Source of the DNA: Bacillus pseudomycoides | GTDB taxonomy: Bacteria > Bacillota > Bacilli > Bacillales > Bacillaceae_G | Reading direction: 5' to 3' | Assembly: GCF_022811845.1 (NCBI RefSeq) | Contig: NZ_CP064266.1 | Span: 4,154,001 to 4,218,000 of the forward strand | DNA length: 64,000 nt | In this document: positions 1 through 8,001 of the stretch, piece after piece | Layout of the letters: each line of letters opens with the position of its first letter | Numbering within the stretch: the first letter of the stretch is position 1 | Notes under the pieces: model-generated | The model's input: the letters and a program-made list of their open reading frames with translations, nothing else | Told to the model about the DNA's origin: nothing | Databases searched by the model: none | Translations under genes and position numbers: made by a program

Positions 1-883
1 TTTCATAATATTTAATTGCTTTGGTATAGTCTTTCAAACCTTGATAGATTTTCCCATAATTATATGTAATCAAACATGAATTCAAAGGATTGTTACTAGT
101 CTGCGCTTCCATTTCAGCTTGCTTTAAGGATTCCAGTGCTTGTTCGTAGTGTTTATCTATGTTATATTGCATCGCAAGAAGTATTAACACATATATTTTT
201 TGTTGTTCTATATTAAATTTCTTATACAATTTATATGCTTTTTTAGTATACAACCGGCTTATACTTTGATCTTTATATAAACTTTGAGTCACCAAACTTA
301 AGTTATAGTATATATGAGCATGTTGCTCCGTTTCTTCAAGACCAAGCATATTTTCAATCTTCTTGTAAATTTCATATGCTGTTACATAGTCTCCTTTACT
401 ATAAAAGTATCCCCCTCTAGCCATTAGATAATATATATAATCATCCGTATCTTGTGTGTCTACTTGATTCGGAATTACTTGTGAAGCTTGATCGACAAGT
501 GGTGCTACATATGATAAGTTATTGTTTCGAGCATGATAATATATGAGAACACCGTAAACCTTTAATAATAAAGGTATTGAGTCCGTATCACGAACATACA
601 GTTCTAACGAAGATAATTCCGTCTCACTGATACTTTCATCTTGTTTATATTTTTCACATATTTTAAGAATATTAGATTCTATCCCTTCACTTCTTCCCTC
701 TATTAAAAAATCACTATCAACATTCAGCTTTTGAGAAACCTTTTGTAAAAAAGACGAGGATGGTTTAATTTGTCCATTTTCTATTCGGCTTAAATAAGCG
801 ATTGAACATACTCCCGATACGAGTTCCCCTTGTGTCATTCCTTTATGTATACGAATTTGACGTATTTTTTCTCCGATTTGCAT
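1..883 (-). CDS. RRNPP-family HTH/TPR transcriptional regulator (NprR/PlcR-like), 3' part outside window
   Basis: Reading the minus strand from the ATG at 883 gives an N-terminal XRE-type helix-turn-helix (MQIGEKIRQIRIHKGMTQGE, then AYLSRIENGQIKPS, about residues 1-60). A long helical region follows, rich in tetratricopeptide-like repeats (Y-x-K-G-D-Y and Y-E-Q-A-L-E-S-L patterns). This is the architecture of quorum-sensing RRNPP regulators such as NprR and PlcR, in which the TPR domain binds a secreted, re-imported peptide. The reading frame is open to the window edge, so the C-terminus and any downstream pro-peptide gene are not visible. The RBS GGGGTGG lies just upstream of the ATG. Which peptide and which target genes it uses cannot be told from here. 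Confidence 0.88.
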   Translation of the reverse strand, partial: MQIGEKIRQIRIHKGMTQGELVSGVCSIAYLSRIENGQIKPSSSFLQKVSQKLNVDSDFLIEGRSEGIESNILKICEKYKQDESISETELSSLELYVRDTDSIPLLLKVYGVLIYYHARNNNLSYVAPLVDQASQVIPNQVDTQDTDDYIYYLMARGGYFYSKGDYVTAYEIYKKIENMLGLEETEQHAHIYYNLSLVTQSLYKDQSISRLYTKKAYKLYKKFNIEQQKIYVLILLAMQYNIDKHYEQALESLKQAEMEAQTSNNPLNSCLITYNYGKIYQGLKDYTKAIKYYE

Positions 884-1377
884 ATTTCCACCCCTTGTTT
901 AAACGTTTCCAATGATGAAACAACTAAACGAATATTGATGTGTCTTATTTTAATTGTATCGTTGTCATCCTATAATTTCTATCCACTTGTTAAAAAAATT
1001 GGTAAAAAAGCCAATTTTTTTACTATTTTTTCCGTGGAATTTTACTACTTGTTATTAACATAAACAACGGTTTATATTTTAAGTACGATAAACTTGCTAG
1101 AAAAAATTTGAAACAAATAGAAACGATTGTTATTTTTATCCTGTCCCTAGCTGCTTGCACTTATTTTTGCACAAATATGATAAATATATTTCATACAATA
1201 AATGTGATATCAGACTCATCACAACACTCTATTACATATGGGCAGTCTATTGCGTATTCACATTAAAACTACAAAATCGTAATAGATAAAATAATAATTA
1301 TTTCATTAACTACAAAGACTACCGTTTATCGATGATTGAAATCAAAAATATTTATAAAATAAGAAAGAGGGATGAAT
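884..1377. other. Intergenic region, no convincing gene
   Basis: This 494-base stretch lies between the divergent RRNPP regulator and a small membrane-protein gene. It holds a plus-strand stem (AAAATTGG/CCAATTTT) with a T run at about 993-1021 that could end transcription. From about 1082 to 1265 there is an open plus-strand frame with a hydrophobic segment (VIFILSLAACTYF), but no credible start codon or RBS, so I treat it as a remnant. Promoters of both flanking genes must lie here. Confidence 0.5.
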
Positions 1378-1581
1378 ATGATTTGGAGAACGAATAACAA
1401 AAAGGCGCAAAAAACAGTAAGATATGTTGGAGGATTTGCTACACTTTTAATACTAGTATCCTTTATATATCAATGGAATAATGGTTTAGAGATTGATACA
1501 ACTGAAAGAGTTTCTTTCATACTTGTTCTTACTACTTTTCTTTCAAGCTTTTTACCTGTTAAAAAACAAATTAATGAATAA
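1378..1581 (+). CDS. Small two-segment membrane protein, unknown function
   Basis: A 67-residue protein (MIWRTNNKKAQKTVRY...) with two hydrophobic stretches, about residues 17-33 and 45-58, joined by a short acidic loop. The start at 1378 is preferred over the in-frame ATG at 1372 because the AGAGGG ribosome binding site then sits about 7 bases away instead of touching the start codon. I do not recognise the family. Its own downstream terminator has been interrupted by a transposon whose left end is 24 bases after the stop codon. Confidence 0.6.
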   Translation: MIWRTNNKKAQKTVRYVGGFATLLILVSFIYQWNNGLEIDTTERVSFILVLTTFLSSFLPVKKQINE

Positions 1582-1596
1582 TAAAAAAGCACTTGA

Positions 1597-1605
1597 GGAT
1601 GGACC
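1597..1605 (+). repeat. 9-bp target site duplication, left copy
   Basis: GGATGGACC sits directly outside the left inverted repeat of the 1606-2902 element and is repeated exactly outside the right end (2903-2911). This is a direct sign of transposition. Confidence 0.9.
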
Positions 1606-1650
1606 TAAGTAGTTCAGATAACGTGAAGAAACCGTATAAATGGCAGGTTA

Positions 1651-1692
1651 AATCGAGTATAAAATCTCAAAGGTTTTATACTCGATTTTTTT
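1651..1692 (+). terminator. Rho-independent terminator near the left end of the cassette
   Basis: A perfect 14-base stem (AATCGAGTATAAAA / TTTTATACTCGATT) with a 9-base loop, followed by a T run. It sits 45 bases inside the transposon and would stop transcription entering from outside, or end a transcript of a lost gene. Confidence 0.75.
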
Positions 1693-1961
1693 GTTGATAT
1701 GTAAAGGTTTATCCTGTTTTCACTGTTGAATTAACAAGTGCAATAGCACATCAATTATCAGGATGACCATAACCATTGTCATTTCGTTATTTTTGATGCG
1801 ATTAAAGTTGCTATTCGAGGTGTAAAAAAACGAATAGGAAATTTATGTTAAAATATAAAGACAACAAAGTGGTTCCTGTTCCGTTAACGAGCAGGATTGT
1901 TGAACAATCGGCATTTGTTTTAAGAGTGTCTAGTTTTCTAATAATGGAGGGGAATTATCAG

Positions 1962-2753
1962 ATGTCAAACTACGAAAACGAAGAAATGCTAACGGGAGGG
2001 AATGTCTCAAACGTATATCGTTCGGAAGGTACTGTTCGAAGAGAATTAAAGCCAGACAGTACCAAAATTCATAAGCTATTAAATCATTTGGAAAACAAAG
2101 GTTTTAGTTATGCACCAAAGTTTTTAGGTATTGATGAAAAAGATAGAGAGATATTATCATTTATTGAAGGAGAAGCTGGTAATTATCCTTTAAAAGAATA
2201 CATGTGGTCTAATGATGTTTTAAAAGAAATAGCGAAGATGCTCCGTCTTTACCATGATGCTGTGAGTGACTTTCCGTTATCAGATGATTGGAAACCAATG
2301 GATAATACTCCAAATAAAATAGAGGTTGTATGCCACAATGATTTTGCAATATACAACATTATTTTTAATCACGAAAAACCAGTAGGTATTATTGATTTTG
2401 ATGTTGTCGGTCCTGGTCCAAGACTTTGGGACATAGCCTATACTCTTTACACTTGTGTCCCCTTAAGTAGAGTTTATCATACTGAAACAGGTGAGGCAGT
2501 TTTTTATAATTCAATACAGCATGCCGATCGTATAAAACAAAGAGTCAAATTGTTTTTTGAATACTACGGTGAGGGGATGGAAGAAGACTATTTGGAGATG
2601 GTATTGCTACGATTAGAAGGGTTATGTAAATACATGAAAAGAAAGGCCAAAGAAGGCGATATAAATTTTCAAAAAATGATAGATGAAGGACACCTTGAAC
2701 ATTATCAAAACGATATTAAATTCATTCGTGAACATGGAAAAGAGTGGATTTAA
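1962..2753 (+). CDS. Phosphotransferase-family (aminoglycoside/choline kinase-like) enzyme
   Basis: A 263-residue APH-fold kinase. The catalytic loop CHNDFAIYNIIF (the H-x-D-x4-N Brenner motif, about residue 120) and the metal-binding DFD of IIDFDVVGPGPRLWD are present. The N-lobe is glycine-rich (LTGGNVSNVYR). Family members transfer the ATP gamma-phosphate to aminoglycosides, choline, homoserine or similar small alcohols; the substrate here cannot be assigned. The frame is open upstream to 1845, but the start at 1962 has the strong GGAGGGG site 10 bases before it and begins where the family does. It is the only intact gene within the 1.3-kb transposon and ends just before a terminator, so it looks like a passenger gene. 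Resistance is possible but unproven. Confidence 0.85.
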   Translation: MSNYENEEMLTGGNVSNVYRSEGTVRRELKPDSTKIHKLLNHLENKGFSYAPKFLGIDEKDREILSFIEGEAGNYPLKEYMWSNDVLKEIAKMLRLYHDAVSDFPLSDDWKPMDNTPNKIEVVCHNDFAIYNIIFNHEKPVGIIDFDVVGPGPRLWDIAYTLYTCVPLSRVYHTETGEAVFYNSIQHADRIKQRVKLFFEYYGEGMEEDYLEMVLLRLEGLCKYMKRKAKEGDINFQKMIDEGHLEHYQNDIKFIREHGKEWI

Positions 2754-2776
2754 TGAAATAAGTCTTATACAAAAGT

Positions 2777-2812
2777 AAAGCTCAGAGTCATATAGGGACT
2801 TTGAGCTTTTTT
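2777..2812 (+). terminator. Terminator of the APH-family gene
   Basis: The stem AAAGCTCAGAGTC / GACTTTGAGCTTT has an 8-base loop and a T run, 24 bases after the stop codon. Confidence 0.85.
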
Positions 2813-2902
2813 GCGTGTTATTTACTATGCAAATTAACCTGTGAATTAATATGTTATTTAGCTCGTTATTTTAGATTTTCTCCACAATAACTGAACTACT
2901 TA

Positions 2903-2911
2903 GGATGGACC
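2903..2911 (+). repeat. 9-bp target site duplication, right copy
   Basis: GGATGGACC immediately follows the right inverted repeat and is identical to 1597-1605. The flank beyond it (TCATTTGCTTTTTTT) is the missing right arm and T tract of the interrupted upstream terminator. Confidence 0.9.
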
Positions 2912-2977
2912 TCATTTGCTTTTTTTGCAAGATAACATGTTATGTCTATTTAAATTATCTGTATCCTTAACTGTATA

Positions 2978-3010
2978 ACAAAAAGGATTGATCAAAAAGA
3001 TCAATCCTTT
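2978..3010 (-). terminator. Terminator of the degV-family gene
   Basis: A perfect 12-base stem AAAGGATTGATC / GATCAATCCTTT with a 5-base loop, and T-rich on the minus strand. It overlaps the last bases of the gene at 3009. Confidence 0.85.
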
Positions 3011-3869
3011 ACTCTACTTCATTTAAGAAAAACAATGTTAAAACGCCTGGTCCTGTATGCGCTCCGATTGCTGCACCAATTGTATTTACAATAAATACTT
3101 CACAACCAAATTTTTCAGTAATTAATGCTTTTAATGCATTCGCAGTTTCTAAATCAGCACCATGGGTAATTCCAATCGTTTGACCTTTAAGATTCTTCCC
3201 ACGCTCTTCCATAATATCAACCATTCGGCCTAGAACTTTTTTTCTTCCTCTTATTTTTTCAAGTGGTACAAGCTTACCTTCTTCTACATTTAAAATCGGC
3301 TTAATGTTTAATAAGCCACCAATAAACCCAGCTACCTTACTTAACCGACCACCTCTAACAAGATACTGCAGGTCAGCTACAGTAAAGATGTGCTCCATAT
3401 GTTTTGTTAGAAAAGCGATTCGGTTTAAAATCTTTTCTTTTGTTGCACCCTCTTTAGCCATTTTGGCAGCTTCTATTACTACAAGCCCTAGCCCAAGTGA
3501 AGCACACTTTGTATCGATAATCTCTAAATCTAAATCCGCATATGTTTCTTTTACTTCTTCTTTAATAACGACAGAAGATTGATATGTACCTGACAGTTCC
3601 GATGAAAAAGCTAAATATATACAAGGTGTACCTAGCTTTGCATATGTAACAAATTTTTCTTGGAATGTTTCTAATGACGGCAACGATGTTTTATACACTT
3701 CGCCTTCCCTCATCTTTTGCAATAATTGAACTGATTCTAATGTCACACCATCTAAATACTCTTTTTCTGCTTCATCATATACACGAAGTGGAATCAAATC
3801 TATATCATAAGCTTGCAACAATTCTTTTGGTAAATCAGCCGCACTATCCGTAATGATTTTAACGCTCAT
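3009..3869 (-). CDS. DegV-family fatty-acid-binding protein
   Basis: A 286-residue protein with the DegV signature. It starts VKIITDSAADLPKELL, has the SGTYQS motif that contacts the lipid head group, and has the late GAAIGAHTGPGVLTLFF segment. Family members (FakB in staphylococci) hold a fatty acid for phosphorylation by the FakA kinase, feeding phospholipid synthesis. The length is normal for the family. The gene stands alone on the minus strand with its own terminator; no kinase partner is nearby. Which fatty acid it prefers is not visible in the sequence. Confidence 0.93.
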   Translation of the reverse strand: MSVKIITDSAADLPKELLQAYDIDLIPLRVYDEAEKEYLDGVTLESVQLLQKMREGEVYKTSLPSLETFQEKFVTYAKLGTPCIYLAFSSELSGTYQSSVVIKEEVKETYADLDLEIIDTKCASLGLGLVVIEAAKMAKEGATKEKILNRIAFLTKHMEHIFTVADLQYLVRGGRLSKVAGFIGGLLNIKPILNVEEGKLVPLEKIRGRKKVLGRMVDIMEERGKNLKGQTIGITHGADLETANALKALITEKFGCEVFIVNTIGAAIGAHTGPGVLTLFFLNEVE

Positions 3870-4107
3870 TTTTAAACCTCTATTCTGTTATAAGTATACT
3901 AATATAAGGACAATTACCTTTAAATTATATACGTAAAACACTTATGAAGAAAGAAAAAGTATTATTAAACTATTCTATGCATGGAATATCAAGAAATGAA
4001 CTCCTTTTCAACATGATTTGTAATGAGATAGTAAGCTATTATTTTTTACCAATTATTTTGTTACCTATATAATAGAAATATCAGAATTTTTCAAGGAGTG
4101 TATTTTT

Positions 4108-4539
4108 ATGAAAATCAAGTTTGCTTCATTAGAAGATTTAGAATGGATTAATCATCAATATGAAAAAGCTGGATTTGTGCCCAGTGACTTAAAAAACGAT
4201 AAAGTAGCGATTGTAATATACAACGGAGAATATGCGGGACTTGGGCGTCTAGTTCAAATTGATGAGAGTACTATCGAAATGGGTGGTATTTATATCCTTC
4301 CTAAATATAGAGGCTATAAATTAGCAGGAGATCTCGTTTCTTTCTTAGTAAACGAAGCAAAGCAATCCAGTGTACCTAATGTTTATTGTATCCCTTTTGA
4401 AGAGTTGGCGGCTTTTTATCAAAAATATGGTTTTAAAGAAGTTAACATTGATCAAGAGACTGTTCCGCCTATTATCCTGACTAAATATAAATGGTGCTTA
4501 CAGGAATATGATAAAAATGTTTTGTTGTTTAAATTATAA
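4108..4539 (+). CDS. GNAT-family N-acetyltransferase
   Basis: A 143-residue protein with the GNAT core. It has a beta-strand pair (VAIVIYNGEYAGLGRLVQI) and the acetyl-CoA-binding region IYILPKYRGYKLAGDLVSFLVNEA (R/Q-x-x-G-x-x-A-like), then AAFYQKYGFKEV, the usual C-terminal motif. The acceptor substrate is unknown. A clear AAGGAG site lies 10 bases upstream. It is a single gene and shares a bidirectional terminator with the converging YxeA-family gene. Confidence 0.88.
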   Translation: MKIKFASLEDLEWINHQYEKAGFVPSDLKNDKVAIVIYNGEYAGLGRLVQIDESTIEMGGIYILPKYRGYKLAGDLVSFLVNEAKQSSVPNVYCIPFEELAAFYQKYGFKEVNIDQETVPPIILTKYKWCLQEYDKNVLLFKL

Positions 4540-4585
4540 GCACTTTTAAATCCAAACTTCATACCATTCTTTGCTTCTTCAAACA

Positions 4586-4618
4586 AAAAGGCAGCATGTA
4601 CAATTCATGCTGCCTTTT
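4586..4618. terminator. Bidirectional terminator
   Basis: The stem AAAAGGCAGCATG / CATGCTGCCTTTT lies between the converging GNAT and YxeA-family genes, with A and T runs on the two sides so that it works in both directions. Confidence 0.85.
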
Positions 4619-4640
4619 CATCTATGAACAATCCTATATA

Positions 4641-5039
4641 TTATTTTTTATCCATCTGCTTTAGTGCTTTTTTAGGAATTTCATTTTGTTGGACTTCTTC
4701 ATATGTGGAAATCCCTTTATATCCCTCACTATTTGGTTCATCAAATACATACACACGTAAAAATGCATTTAATTTCAAATTTTTATTAGCATCGAACTTA
4801 ATACTCGTCTTATTTCCATCTTTATCATATGCAATTACGTTATACTCGTAACGCTTCCAAGTAGGATCATCTTTATCTACCTGATATTCTTTTCCGTTCT
4901 CCGTAATATGAACATACATTTTATCTTTACCCAATTTTTGCTTCATTTCAGCTAAATCCCAATCAGAACCTACCAAGGCAGTCATTAAAAGACCTAATAA
5001 TACGAGAAAAGCAATCAAAGTTATTAACAGTTTCTTCAT
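4641..5039 (-). CDS. YxeA-family (DUF1093) exported protein
   Basis: A 132-residue protein with an N-terminal hydrophobic helix (KLLITLIAFLVLLGLLMTALV), which is a signal peptide or membrane anchor. A small beta-rich domain follows, with the YxeA-type pattern YVHITENGKEY ... YEYNVIAYDKDGN ... LRVYVFDE. YxeA-family proteins are short, secreted or surface-exposed and of unknown biochemical role; some sit beside antimicrobial-peptide transporters. None is adjacent here. Confidence 0.85.
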   Translation of the reverse strand: MKKLLITLIAFLVLLGLLMTALVGSDWDLAEMKQKLGKDKMYVHITENGKEYQVDKDDPTWKRYEYNVIAYDKDGNKTSIKFDANKNLKLNAFLRVYVFDEPNSEGYKGISTYEEVQQNEIPKKALKQMDKK

Positions 5040-5332
5040 GTTTTCAACCTCTTGTTTTAATAGTATGTAACACCTCGTATACTATCAGAAAGCTTTTAAT
5101 CTATTTATCTATTTTCCTTACAAAAACCTTACACTTTTGTAATAAATTCGAACTGATTTTGAATTAGCAAGGATTTCCTTTACCTTCACTAAATAGCACT
5201 TCTCCTGCCCAAACTTTTGGATGCGAATATTATAATTGAGAATGATAATAAGGAAACAATTTCATGTTTCCACTAAAAAACGTTATAATAAACTGTAGCC
5301 TCTACGATTACGTTATAAAGGAGAATGAAACA

Positions 5333-5653
5333 ATGGCTAAAATTAAGGTATACCAAGTAAAAGAAGAACATATGGAAACAGTAAAAGACATTATTGATGT
5401 TCAAGAAGAAAACCCAACTGCTGAACATTTACAAATTCTATACACATGTGTATTAGATACTGAGGATATGGCATTGCCTGAATCATATATCGAAGAAGAT
5501 ATTTTAATCGATTCTATTGAAGTGATGGTAAACGTTTCTCAAAATAAATTAAGAGACCTAGGTACATACGATGTAATTGAAGTACAAAATAAAGGTAAAA
5601 AAACACAAATTTTATTATTAGCAGATGAAGAATACGAAGTAATCGAAGGCTAA
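5333..5653 (+). CDS. Conserved hypothetical acidic cytosolic protein
   Basis: A 106-residue protein beginning MAKIKVYQVKEEH. The frame extends upstream to 5264, but the ATG at 5333 has an AAAGGAG site 8 bases before it. The protein is acidic, without membrane segments or cysteine clusters, and alternates beta strands and helices (IDSIEVMVNVSQNKLRDLG, QILLLADEEYEVIEG). I do not recognise a family with a known function. It is followed by a terminator shared with the converging MFS gene. Confidence 0.75.
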   Translation: MAKIKVYQVKEEHMETVKDIIDVQEENPTAEHLQILYTCVLDTEDMALPESYIEEDILIDSIEVMVNVSQNKLRDLGTYDVIEVQNKGKKTQILLLADEEYEVIEG

Positions 5654-5671
5654 TTTGCAGAGTTACAGACG

Positions 5672-5706
5672 AAAAACTCCTTTCTAATCTAGAAAGGAGT
5701 TTTTTA
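5672..5706. terminator. Bidirectional terminator
   Basis: The stem AAAAACTCCTTTCT / AGAAAGGAGTTTTT has a 5-base loop and a T run. It ends the 5333 gene on the plus strand and the MFS-bactofilin operon on the minus strand. Confidence 0.88.
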
Positions 5707-5710
5707 TTTT

Positions 5711-7246
5711 CTATGCTTTTGATGTTTCTGCTTTTATCTTTTCTTGTTGTTTCTGACATACCATGCGTTCATTCCCCATAAAGAAGATAAATACGAATGC
5801 TAGACCTGCTGGAACTAATGCCCACATAAATGTCTGAACGATAGAGCTCGAAAGTGCTTCAATAATTTTATCTAATATTTGCGGCGGAATTTGAGATCTT
5901 GCGCCTTCTGAAAGGATCGCTCTTGAATCTCCTAGCGCATTGCCATTGATTCCGCCGTCCATGCCTTTAAATGCTTCTTCTAATTGATCTTGAAAACCTG
6001 TTCTTTGAATCATACCAAAGATAGTAATTCCAAGTGTCATCCCTAATGAACGAACAAAGTTACTCGTTGAAGTTGCTGATCCGCGCTGGTTCATACCAAA
6101 GCCATGGATTGCAGCCATACTTAATACTGAGAATGAAAAACCTACACCAAAACCGATAATAATCATATAAAGGGTTAGCCATACACGACTTGTTTCTGGT
6201 GTTAATGTACTTAATAAGAACAATCCACCAAGCATAATTACAGCAGAAATAATCATGATATTGCGGTAACTTAACTTTGATGTTAAAAATCCGCCTAACT
6301 GTGCTGTAACGACTGATCCTAGCATCATTGGCAATAGTAACAAACCAGAATTCGTTGCTGACCCGCCATATACCCCTTGAATAAATAAGGGGATATATAC
6401 AGTTGCTGACATAAAAGCAGCCCCGTAAAATAAAGCGATAATTGTACTCATCCCAAATAAACGCTGTTTAAACATTTCAAACGATATGATAGGTTCTTCC
6501 ACTTTTCTTTCAATAAAAATAAACATAATCATTAAAATAGCAAATGCCGCGAATAAATTTAAAATAAAAGTAGAATCCCAATCATACTTCTGTCCGCCAA
6601 GTTCTAATGCGAACATTAAGCAAACGACTGCACCGACTAATGTAATTGCACCAAACCAATCGATCTTTTGCTTTTGATGAACGCGTGATTCTTTATAAAA
6701 GAATACAATAAAAATAAGTGATAGAATCCCTAGCGGTAAATTAATATAAAATACCCAGTGCCAGCTACTGTAGTCTGTAATATATGCACCAAGTAATGGT
6801 CCAAAAATACTAGATAATCCGAAGACTGCACCAAACAATCCACCCATTTTCCCACGCTTTTCGGGCGGGAAAATATCAAACACAATCGTAAACGCAATTG
6901 GAACGAGCGCTCCTCCGCCAATACCTTGAATTGCACGATAAATACCTAACTGCGTAATATTTTCTGCGGTACCACAAAGTGCTGAACCAAGCATAAAAAC
7001 AATTAAACCGAAAATAAAAAATCTCTTTCTCCCATACATATCTGATAGCTTTCCGAAAATCGGCATGCCCGCCATTTCTGCTACCATATACGCTGATACG
7101 ACCCAAACAAAGTTTTCTAGTCCACCTAAATCACCAACAATTGTTCCCATAGCTGTCACAACAATGGTATTATCCATTGATGCCATTAAAATCCCTAGCA
7201 ATAAACCGGCAACTACAAAGCCAAGTTTACTATTCTTCGCAACCAT
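5711..7246 (-). CDS. MFS multidrug efflux transporter, DHA2 (EmrB/QacA) family
   Basis: A 511-residue membrane protein with about 14 predicted transmembrane segments. MFS motif A is in the first cytoplasmic loop (GKLSDMYGRKRFFIFG), and the DHA2 motif C-like segment is GIGGGALVPIAFTIV / GPLLGAYITDYSSWHWVFYINLPLG. The family exports drugs, dyes and biocides by proton antiport. It lies 23 bases after the second bactofilin gene and is probably the last gene of the yhbD-bactofilin operon. No dedicated regulator is adjacent. The substrate is unknown. Confidence 0.93.
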   Translation of the reverse strand: MVAKNSKLGFVVAGLLLGILMASMDNTIVVTAMGTIVGDLGGLENFVWVVSAYMVAEMAGMPIFGKLSDMYGRKRFFIFGLIVFMLGSALCGTAENITQLGIYRAIQGIGGGALVPIAFTIVFDIFPPEKRGKMGGLFGAVFGLSSIFGPLLGAYITDYSSWHWVFYINLPLGILSLIFIVFFYKESRVHQKQKIDWFGAITLVGAVVCLMFALELGGQKYDWDSTFILNLFAAFAILMIMFIFIERKVEEPIISFEMFKQRLFGMSTIIALFYGAAFMSATVYIPLFIQGVYGGSATNSGLLLLPMMLGSVVTAQLGGFLTSKLSYRNIMIISAVIMLGGLFLLSTLTPETSRVWLTLYMIIIGFGVGFSFSVLSMAAIHGFGMNQRGSATSTSNFVRSLGMTLGITIFGMIQRTGFQDQLEEAFKGMDGGINGNALGDSRAILSEGARSQIPPQILDKIIEALSSSIVQTFMWALVPAGLAFVFIFFMGNERMVCQKQQEKIKAETSKA

Positions 7247-7269
7247 ATTTCTTGCTCTCCCTCTTACAC

Positions 7270-7977
7270 CTATATTTGTTTATGTTCTTTTACAACCGAG
7301 TTTCCTTTTTGATTAAAACTCGTATGATATTCCACAACACTGATTTCACAACCAGGGCCAATTGTAACATTGTTCCCTCTTACTATTTCAGCAATTGTGT
7401 GTTCTAAATAAATGTCATCCCCTTCGATAATGGATGTTTGCAGATTACCAGTATGGCTTGTAAAAGGAATAAATCTCGCTTTTTTTCGTACTGTAATCTT
7501 TTTACCGCCAATTTCTCTTACTTTACTTCCTTCATAACGTAAGATAATGTTAATATTTTCAGCATTTAAAAGCCCTTCACTTTCAAGGCCACCAGCTAAT
7601 AAAAGTTCTTCTACTTCAATATCTTGTTTTACTGTAAGACCACCTTTAATATCTATGAAATTTCCAGTTAGCTTTCCATTAATCTCAAACATCCCTCTAA
7701 TTTTTGTTTTGTTTATATGACAATCACGCTGCACTTGTGTATTACCGTATACTTTCACATACTCAGCATGCAAACTACCTTTCACTTCACTATCTCCATA
7801 TACAATATAAGAATTTGTCGTCATATCACCACGAACATCACTCGTTCCATATGCTTTAAATTCATTACAATTCACATCATTTGAAATGGTTCCTTCGCCT
7901 CGAATTTTCACCTTATTATAGGCACCACCTGATGAACTACCAGAACCATTCAAAGTGAGACTATTTCGCTTTGCCAT
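7270..7977 (-). CDS. bacF: Bactofilin-family (polymer-forming cytoskeletal) protein, YhbF-like
   Basis: A 235-residue protein built mostly of short beta repeats (GEGTISNDVNCNEFKAYG, TSDVRGDMTTNSYIVYG, DSEVKGSLHAEYVKVYG), the right-handed beta-helix pattern of bactofilins, which self-assemble without nucleotide into filaments at the membrane. The ATG at 7977 is chosen because GAGAGAGG lies 8 bases upstream; earlier in-frame ATGs are too close to that site. It follows a paralogue by 24 bases. In Bacillus subtilis the paired bactofilins YhbE/YhbF (BacE/BacF) follow yhbD and are linked to flagellar basal-body assembly; the same order here supports the naming. Confidence 0.85.
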   Translation of the reverse strand: MAKRNSLTLNGSGSSSGGAYNKVKIRGEGTISNDVNCNEFKAYGTSDVRGDMTTNSYIVYGDSEVKGSLHAEYVKVYGNTQVQRDCHINKTKIRGMFEINGKLTGNFIDIKGGLTVKQDIEVEELLLAGGLESEGLLNAENINIILRYEGSKVREIGGKKITVRKKARFIPFTSHTGNLQTSIIEGDDIYLEHTIAEIVRGNNVTIGPGCEISVVEYHTSFNQKGNSVVKEHKQI

Positions 7978-8001
7978 TGCCATTCCTCTCTCCATAAAAA
8001 A

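Larger units (their letters stand above)
1606..2902 (+). mobile_element. Transposase-less transposon (mobile cassette) carrying an APH-family gene
   Basis: The left end begins TAAGTAGTTCAGATAACGTG and the right end, read inward on the other strand, begins TAAGTAGTTCAGTTATTGTG. The inverted repeats match at 22 of 26 positions. Perfect 9-bp direct repeats (GGATGGACC) flank them. The 1297-bp element contains one intact gene, a phosphotransferase-family protein at 1962-2753, and no transposase frame. It is therefore either a MITE-like passenger cassette moved in trans or an insertion sequence whose transposase was replaced. A short open frame at about 1752-1846 (ending KKRIGNLC) may be a leftover of a former gene. 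The insertion point lies inside the loop of a terminator hairpin. Confidence 0.85.

Noticed and set aside
1752..1846. Possible remnant gene in the cassette (ending KVAIRGVKKRIGNLC)
   Set aside because: About 30 codons only, bounded by a stop upstream, and not recognisable as a transposase.
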